Shown: piece by piece, positions 58,051-64,000 of the stretch
Layout: each line of letters starts with the position of its first letter
How positions within the stretch are numbered: the stretch's first letter is position 1
Source: Telopea speciosissima
Lineage: Eukaryota; Streptophyta; Magnoliopsida; Proteales; Proteaceae
Direction: 5' to 3'
DNA: 64,000 nt
Assembly: GCF_018873765.1 (NCBI RefSeq)
Contig: NC_057923.1
Location: 21,423,913-21,487,912, forward strand
Translations under genes and position numbers: made by a program
Notes under the pieces: model-generated
Databases searched by the model: none
The model's input: only the letters and a program-made list of their open reading frames with translations
Told to the model about the DNA's origin: nothing

Positions 58051-58856
58051 GTGCCTAGGGTGGTATCTATCGGTCTTACCTCGATTTTTGTGCCATTAGA
58101 TGCCTAGAGTGGTATTTATTGGCCTTGCCTCAATTTTTGTGCCATTACGTGCCTAAGATAGTATCTATCGGCTTTGTCTCGATCTTCGTGCCATTAGGTG
58201 CCTAGAGAATGGTATCTATTGGGTATGTCTCGATTGTCATGCATTAGGTGCCTAGAGTGGTATCTATTGGCCTTGCCTTAATTTTCATGTCATTAGGTGC
58301 CTAGGGTGGTGTCTATTGGCCTTGTCTCAATTTTCATGCCATTAGGTGCCTAGAGTGGTATCTATTGGCCTTATCTCGATTTTTGTGCCATTGGGTACCT
58401 AAGGTTGTATCTATTGGCCTTTTCTCAATTTTTGTGCCACTAAGCGCCTAGGTTGGTATATATCGGCTTTGCCTCGATCTTCATACCATTAGATTGCTAA
58501 GGTGATGTCTATTAGCTTTGCCTCGATCTTTGCGCCATTAGGTGCCTAGAGTGGTATCTATTGGCCTTTTCTCAATTTTTATGCCATTAGGTGCTTAGGG
58601 TAGTGTCTATCGGCCTTGTCTCGATTTTCATGCCATTAGGTGCCTAGGGTGGTATCTATCGGCTTTGCCTCGATCTTCATGTCATTAGATGCCTAAAATG
58701 GTGTCTATTGGCCTTACCTCGATTCTCGTGCCATTAGGTGCCTAAGGTGATGTCTATTGGCTTACCTCGATTCTCGTGCCATTGGGTACCTAAGGTGGTA
58801 CTATTGGCCTTGTCTTGATTTTCATTCCATTGAGTGTCTAGGGTAATGTCTATGAA
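58051..58856. repeat. Tandem array, ~49-bp unit, about 17 copies
   Basis: Units of the form GTGCCTAGGGTGGTATCTAT followed by TGGCCTTGTCTCGATTTTCGTGCCATTAG, with unit-to-unit substitutions and 1-3 bp indels. The period is not a multiple of three, so a conserved protein repeat is unlikely. It belongs to the internal region of element E and was interrupted at a GTGCC by the Athila-type element. Confidence 0.92.
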
Positions 58857-58949
58857 TAATGTGCCAAAAATTAACTTAAATAAATAATGGAACAAGAAAA
58901 GATTGAGAAACATACTGGCTAATCTGCCCCCAGGCAGCACAGTAGATGT

Positions 58950-59185
58950 GACGAGCAGTGCCACATTACCCTCAATTGCTTGAACACGGTCGAGTGGTGC
59001 CATATCACCCTCAATTACTTGAACACAGTCGAGCGGTGGTACATCACCCTCAATTGCTTGAACACGGTCAAGCGGTGCCACATCACCCTCAATTGCTTGA
59101 ACACGGTCGAGCGGGGCCACATCGCCCTCAATTTGCTTGAACACGATTGAGTGGTGCCATATCACCCTCAATTGCTTGGTTACAA
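58950..59185 (-). repeat. 39-bp tandem array encoding a 13-residue repeat
   Basis: Between five and six copies of GTGCCACATCACCCTCAATT-type units. The minus strand stays open through most of the array, reading repeated VAPLDRVQAIEGD with few replacements; one unit has an extra base. The frame extends upstream into ILPGGRLASMF-like sequence. It may be a surviving part of the antisense PMD protein's coiled-coil or repeat region, but no domain can be named. Confidence 0.8.
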
Positions 59186-59939
59186 TAGAATAGTATCGTA
59201 TCATCATGATTTTGGCTTGATCGAGGAATACTGTATCACTTATGATTAATCGGTTTTTGCCGGTTTTCCTTACAGTGGTTTATCAAAACAATTTTTATCG
59301 AATTTAACTGCTCGCGATTTTACATTACAACTTTGCCACTCCTGAGCAAAGCGTTAGCAGTACATGCTCTTGATGACAAAATTAGATGTTCCTTTGTCTT
59401 TGCCTTGCGGCTGGGGCACAGGCCTCGACCAAAGAGGGACAAACTGTAGACACTGAAATTTTACCACCACCCTTAGCGATGATGACCACGGGACACGGAC
59501 GGAAGGAATCTTAACCAAACCCAAGAGAACCTATAAAATCCCATGAATGTCGTTAAAGACACATGGAAAGCCCAAACCTAGAGGGCCAGGGACACCCCTC
59601 CATCACGGTGCCGCGAGCCTCTACCCCCTTGTGCCGCGACGCTGCGATGATGACCTCATCTGCAGTGCCACAGATCTTGTATCGTACGATGGGAAAGAAA
59701 TGTGACATCATAGAAAGGGGGGGGACCACACGATCATGTAAGCCAGATGACCTCAGCCGCCCTTATAAATAGGGGGACCCCCCACCCTCAAGAGAAGAGA
59801 AGAAGAAGAGAGAGGGCAGGGCCCAGTCCCATGTTTTGAGAGTTTTTGGGTGATTTCTTCCCCCTTTTTCGATTTTTGAGGTCTCTTCGAAGGCCATACT
59901 CTTAATGGGTAGATCTGTCGAGTACGTCACGTGAGGAGT

Positions 59940-62702
59940 TGTCACACCCCCATCCCAATAAGAAATAAAATACAATAAATCAGGTATGACTAGGACGACA
60001 TGTGTCATCCCACAACACCACCAGGATCTCGAATATAGTGTTCTGAATCATAGTCAAAACTAATATAATTCTCACAATAATATCAGAGCACGGAAGCAAA
60101 GGAATATTACATTTCCAATAATAAAATAGAATTACAGAAGCGTTTAAGTAATAGTTACATAATGTTCATCTGTTTAGTGATAGGTTATACAGTAATCCAG
60201 TGTTTAATCAAATGACCATTATATAACTATCAAAACAAAGCTTATACAATGAATGGTATAAACTCAAAAAGAATAAGAAGTAAAGTCTCTAAATCAATAA
60301 GCCACATAGGCACAATCATCACATGGACACCCATCGCCTTGATCCTCTGTCACTGACTCTGGGTCCTCCACGCCAACAAAATCATAATTAGACGAGTAAA
60401 CCTCCAGGTTCGCCAGAAATCCATCATCTGCATTCTGCAACCACATTTAAAAAAGTGTTCACAAAGGGGGTAAGCTCCACTAAGCCTAGTGAGGGGATGG
60501 GGAAAGAGACAACCAATAACATATAGTCCATGATGCATGAAATTATTAACCAATCAACCACCTAGTAATCATGTCTAAGTCACTAGATTCTTGCTACTAC
60601 AACAACTCCGAAAACATCATAGATCATTTATCTTATCGCCGAAATGCAACCTCAATTATTATAGTGGGACCCATGCCGATAGAAGCCACTTGCCACCCAG
60701 AGACAAACCCCGATAACCAATGGTCATCCCTGACCTAGCCTCGACTCACTCCTGAGGCACATAGGGAGCCTTGATTACCCAACACCTAAGCCCATGTTGG
60801 TAAGGGTCATAGCAAGAGGATCAAAACCCTAACCACAGTAATACTATATGAAGCTATTGTATCGAGAGGTATCCCGGGCACATCGACGTCTCATACCATC
60901 CAATACCCGGGTACCAGCATGACACACACATGATAGGTTAGTAATAGCGTATCATAAGGATCTGGTGTCGGGAATCTCCTCAACCAAGCACTTCTAACAT
61001 GCACCACATTTATACATTTCACATTAGTAACATGTTTGCAATCATAGTTATAATTATGCAATAATGAGGGATCCATGTAGTTGGCATTCATATCATATAC
61101 AAGATGTAAACATTCCCAAAATCAAGTCAAATCCCAACTCCACTCACCTATTAGTTCACGATTCGATTATAATTTTCATCACCAAAAGTCATTTAATATG
61201 TCTCCCCATAGTTGCGTAGATGCCTACGAAGGTGGGAAAAAGTGTTAGAAACAAGAAGGGGAGGTCCCCTATGGTCCCTCACATGTTGCCCCTAAGGTTA
61301 GGCCTAGAGGGCAGGGGTGGATTCTCTTGGGAGAGAATCTGTATGAAAATCCGCCCAAGTAAAAACTCAAGGTTTATATTTGATTTTTGGCCGGATTCTC
61401 CTGGGAGAGACTCCGTATGAGAATCCACCCGAGGTTAAGCCCGGGATCTAAAGGTCTTCACCTCCAAATTTCATTCCTGTTGAGTTTTTAAAGCCTCCAG
61501 GGCCAAGGGGTAGGGCTTGCTATGGTCACATTGACCTATTTCAATCAAGGGCTGGAAGGGTTCCATGGACTGAATCCCCCATAAGACCTAGACCTAGGTA
61601 TAGAGAGGATGGAGCCTTAGGCTCCATATGCTGACTCATAGGGTGTCCTAAGGTCTCTTAGGGGAGAGGCTGAAGTCTATAATAGTTCACCATCAAAGCT
61701 CCAGTATCCCCCCTTAGGTTTCATATAAAATCCAAGGTTCAAACCACCCAAAAGCATTCCCCAAAACCCAAAACCATAGAGGGGGAAGAAGGGGTGAAGA
61801 TTCTACCTGAAGAATGGAGACCTTCCAATGGATGGCCTCCAAGATAGCAGCCTCCACCTTCTTCTCCTCCTTTGTCTCCTCCTCCCATGGTTCCTTGTGG
61901 TGTGAAGATTCAAATGGGCTAATGAATGGCCCAGGGTTTCTATTTATAGAAAGTATGGCCTTAGGGCCTGTTTTCATTAGCTCCTAAAACCCAAAAACCC
62001 ATTACTCTTTGAGTTAAGACCCTAAAACCCATTTTAGTTTAAGTTGGGCCTTGAGGGCCCACCTACATGACTCAACATAGAAAGGTAGGTTGTAGATGGG
62101 GTCCATAGTGTATGGGGACATCACACACTTACATGGATCACGAGGCAAGTGGGTCCCATAAACTAAAATTCTATTAAGAGCAAATACAACATGGGTGGAT
62201 TCTCGATCGGATTCTTGCAGGGGAGAATCCGCCCTTGTTAAAAGGCCTTTTTGTAACCTCAAACAAGCCTTGGGCTTTGGCCCACACTTCAAGGACTTCA
62301 AGGGAAAGTGAACAAGTGAGATTTAGGGTTGGAAACATACCCAAAATATGATTCTCTTGTCCATCACAACGTGTCTTCCGGGATCCCAAAGAGTTTCCTA
62401 ACTTTGACACTTAAATCGCTAAGACATGAAATGTCAATGTAACAAGACACCGGGTGCTCCTTCCAGAATTCCTCGGCCCTGGGACTCGTACTAGGAGGGT
62501 AGTCCATGAAGTCATCGTCGACAAACTTTCTCCACTCTCGGTTGAGGAATCTATCCTCGACAACCATTCCCGTGAATTGATCGATGATCTTGTGAGTCGG
62601 TTTGATGACCATTGCAAATAATTCACCGACATAAACTTCAACTTCATCTACATGCCATAGAGATAATAATATAATATTAGGATCTCGGATGCGGGTCTAA
62701 TA
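59940..62702 (+). mobile_element. Solo LTR, TGTCAC type, inserted in the 3' LTR of element E
   Basis: Starts TGTCACACCCCCATCCC and ends GGGTCTAATA. GGAGT occurs at 59935-59939 and 62703-62707, and the interrupted LTR resumes after it. The first ~2.4 kb is colinear with 44682-47485. The last ~360 bp have no counterpart there. No internal region is present. Confidence 0.78.
62345..62660 (-). other. Unassigned coding-like segment within the solo LTR
   Basis: The minus strand is open for about 100 codons, VEVYVGELFAMVIKPTHKIID and FLNREWRKFVDDDFMDYPP ... FWKEHPVSCYID, with balanced amino-acid composition. A possible splice acceptor (GGCATGTAG|ATGAAG) lies upstream near 62650. I do not recognise the family. 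It could be a captured exon fragment or part of an element-encoded ORF. Confidence 0.35.
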
Positions 62703-63474
62703 GGAGTGGTCCAATCAATAAAGTATTTTTCAGAGCCAAATAGCCATTATTCTGTTTGTATACAGATAAGGAAATCCCTTCAATATAGTCGTTACTCTGT
62801 CTGCATACAGGTGACGAAGCCTTTGATATAGCTGATATTCTGTCTGAATAATCATTTCTTCAATTACAACATGGGTTGAACAAGTGGGTTGATGATCCGA
62901 CCGTCCGTCTTTACCTGAGCCAAGGGACCACTAAGATTCTAAAGTTCATTACATTTCCCACTCAAAGGTATAATCTTCATCTCTCTCACAATGTAGTCCT
63001 TTAAGTATCACTGTGGTAGTGTATATAATAGTCAAATATTCATTCATAAATAATTTTGAATATAATACATGTCATATTATGCAGTTTTAGTAATTCTTAG
63101 TTTCACATGATGGTATTAGTATATCATAAGAGAGAATATTTGACATCGAGCATCTTAACTAGAAAGACCGGTCTAACCGGGAGAGATGGGGTGCTAATAC
63201 CTTCCCACTCTCGTAACCGACCCCTTACCCATTCTCTGACCAGGCCATATGGAATCTTGTAGCCCTTTCTAATGGATAGGGCTACACCCATTGGATCCTA
63301 GGCCCAAATCCTAGGTGGTGACTCCATTTATTTTATATAAAGCATGATCCCAACCCTCAAGCCAGAGGAACAAAAATTCCCTTTCAGTCGCCAATAGGGA
63401 CCAGATTGGACGTATCCTGACACCTCGCCCCCAATCAGGTAAGAGGGCGGGGATTTTATGGACCGTCGTACCTA

Positions 63475-64000
63475 CACTAAGGCTTTGACAATACGGACTT
63501 CTTGATCTAGACTTTGGAAATGGTCAAAGATTTGAGCAGGTTCCAGGAGACTGGTGTCCCATTTTATGCCTAGGCTCGGATTTCTAGCTATGTTCCTTTG
63601 GAGGTAGGCATTGGTTCCCTAAGCTAATTGAATGATGGCGTTGACCTGATCATGGATATCGTTCCACCATTTTGTGTCGGTCTCATAACTGCTGATATCG
63701 TTCATCCATTCCTTGACTTATCTTCTTGAGAGTGTTAATTTGTTGTTTTTGAGCTTTGATTATGTTTTTGCTAGAGCGAATTGTATCATCATCTCTATTG
63801 CGCACAAGCAAATCCCTTTATCCGTTTAGTATATCCCTGGCTTGTCCTCTGAGAAATTGGGCTATATTCTTGAGTTCTTGCACTATCCCTGGTAAGGATC
63901 TTATATCTTCTACTCGTATATATTGCCCATATGCACCCCTGCTATGTGGTCCGAATGGACTAGGAATTCTTCTAACATAAATTTGGATGAGCATATCACC
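63475..64000 (-). pseudogene. Antisense frame beside an LTR, coiled-coil type, unknown
   Basis: Minus strand reads IQIYVRRIPSPFGPHSRG, YIRVEDIRSLPGIVQELKN, IIKAQKQQINTLKK and MNDISSYETDTKWWNDIHDQ, with two in-frame stops (near 63808 and 63607). Heptad-like spacing suggests a coiled coil. Its position and orientation relative to the LTR parallel those of the PMD frame at 50590-51235, so it may be the C-terminal part of the same kind of extra ORF. It is cut by the window end. Confidence 0.45.

Larger units (their letters stand above)
49424..63314 (+). mobile_element. Composite Tat/Ogre-like, pol-less gypsy element E with nested insertions
   Basis: LTRs at 49424-~50472 and 59445-~63314 enclose an internal region of only about 2.3 kb once the nested Athila-type element (51366-58050) is removed. 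No gag, protease, RT or integrase block is visible in that internal region. It holds an antisense plant mobile domain frame, a ~49-bp array and a 39-bp array, and ends with polypurine tract AAAGAGGGACAAAC (59431-59444). The 3' LTR is split by a solo LTR. The TG start, GACTCC-type primer region and antisense extra ORF fit the Tat group, in which additional ORFs in either orientation are known. Lineage is inferred, not proved. Confidence 0.6.
59445..63314 (+). repeat. 3' LTR of element E, split by a solo LTR
   Basis: Starts TGTAGACACTGAAATTTTACC after AAAGAGGGACAAAC. TATA box CCCTTATAAATAGGGGG at about 59761. After the insertion it resumes with GTTACTCTGTCTG reiterations (62740-62850), the CGTAACCGACCCCTTACCC block (63210) and CCTAGGTGGTGACTCC (63311). 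What follows at 63315-64000 resembles internal sequence of another member, so this LTR may be shared by two adjacent elements. Confidence 0.65.

Noticed and set aside
58051..58856. CRISPR-like direct repeat array
   Set aside because: Units are contiguous without unique spacers, diverged, and in a plant retroelement; it is a tandem minisatellite.

Overview
The window is nuclear DNA from a flowering plant. The evidence is two intron-containing plant genes with canonical GT-AG junctions, two eukaryotic tRNA genes, Au-type SINEs, and a dense set of nested Ty1/copia and Ty3/gypsy LTR retrotransposons, foldback MITEs and hAT-like elements. The species cannot be named from the sequence. Only two protein-coding host genes are supported, both on the minus strand. 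Most other long open frames are decayed transposon proteins or antisense shadows.

Layout. 1-1247: tail and 3' LTR of a Ty3/gypsy element. 1256-2400: decayed LINE (minus). 2531-10677: hAT-like element split by a 7 kb Copia element (A, 3003-9975, TSD AGATT), itself split by a solo LTR (6158-8080, TSD GTATA). 10700-13290: spacer with tRNA-Gly(TCC), tRNA-Arg(TCG) and small repeats. 13293-29472: MFP1, a thylakoid-type MAR-binding filament-like coiled-coil protein, in four exons encoding 732 aa. Its first intron is 13.7 kb because it holds Copia B (16320-28578), which contains a deleted gypsy element (16898-19047) and Copia C (21160-26779). Copia C contains a truncated Au SINE, and a complete Au SINE lies just before exon 2. 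29641-31582: a 1.9 kb long-arm inverted-repeat element beginning about 170 bp upstream of the MFP1 start codon. 31590-32690: Copia and LINE fragments. 34050-34825: hAT-type MITE with a perfect 8-bp TSD. 37141-37311: tRNA-derived SINE. 37877-39230: an FCS-like zinc finger (FLZ) gene with a probable 5' UTR intron and a TATA box near 40337. 41380-64000: stacked gypsy LTRs.

The right-hand third is mainly one large composite. A Tat/Ogre-like, pol-less gypsy element has LTRs at 49424-~50472 and 59445-~63314. Inside it are an antisense plant mobile domain (PMD) reading frame, a ~49-bp tandem array and a 39-bp (13-residue) tandem array. A gag-only Athila-type element (51366-58050, TSD GTGCC, tRNA-Asp primer site) sits inside the 49-bp array. 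A 2.76 kb solo LTR (59940-62702, TSD GGAGT) sits inside the 3' LTR. The insertion hierarchy is readable because matching target-site duplications or rejoined reading frames are visible for most insertions.

The best candidates for something under-described are the antisense PMD frame plus tandem arrays in a pol-less retroelement, copy-specific repeated motifs inside the long TGTCAC-type LTRs, and the transposon load carried by the MFP1 intron and promoter.
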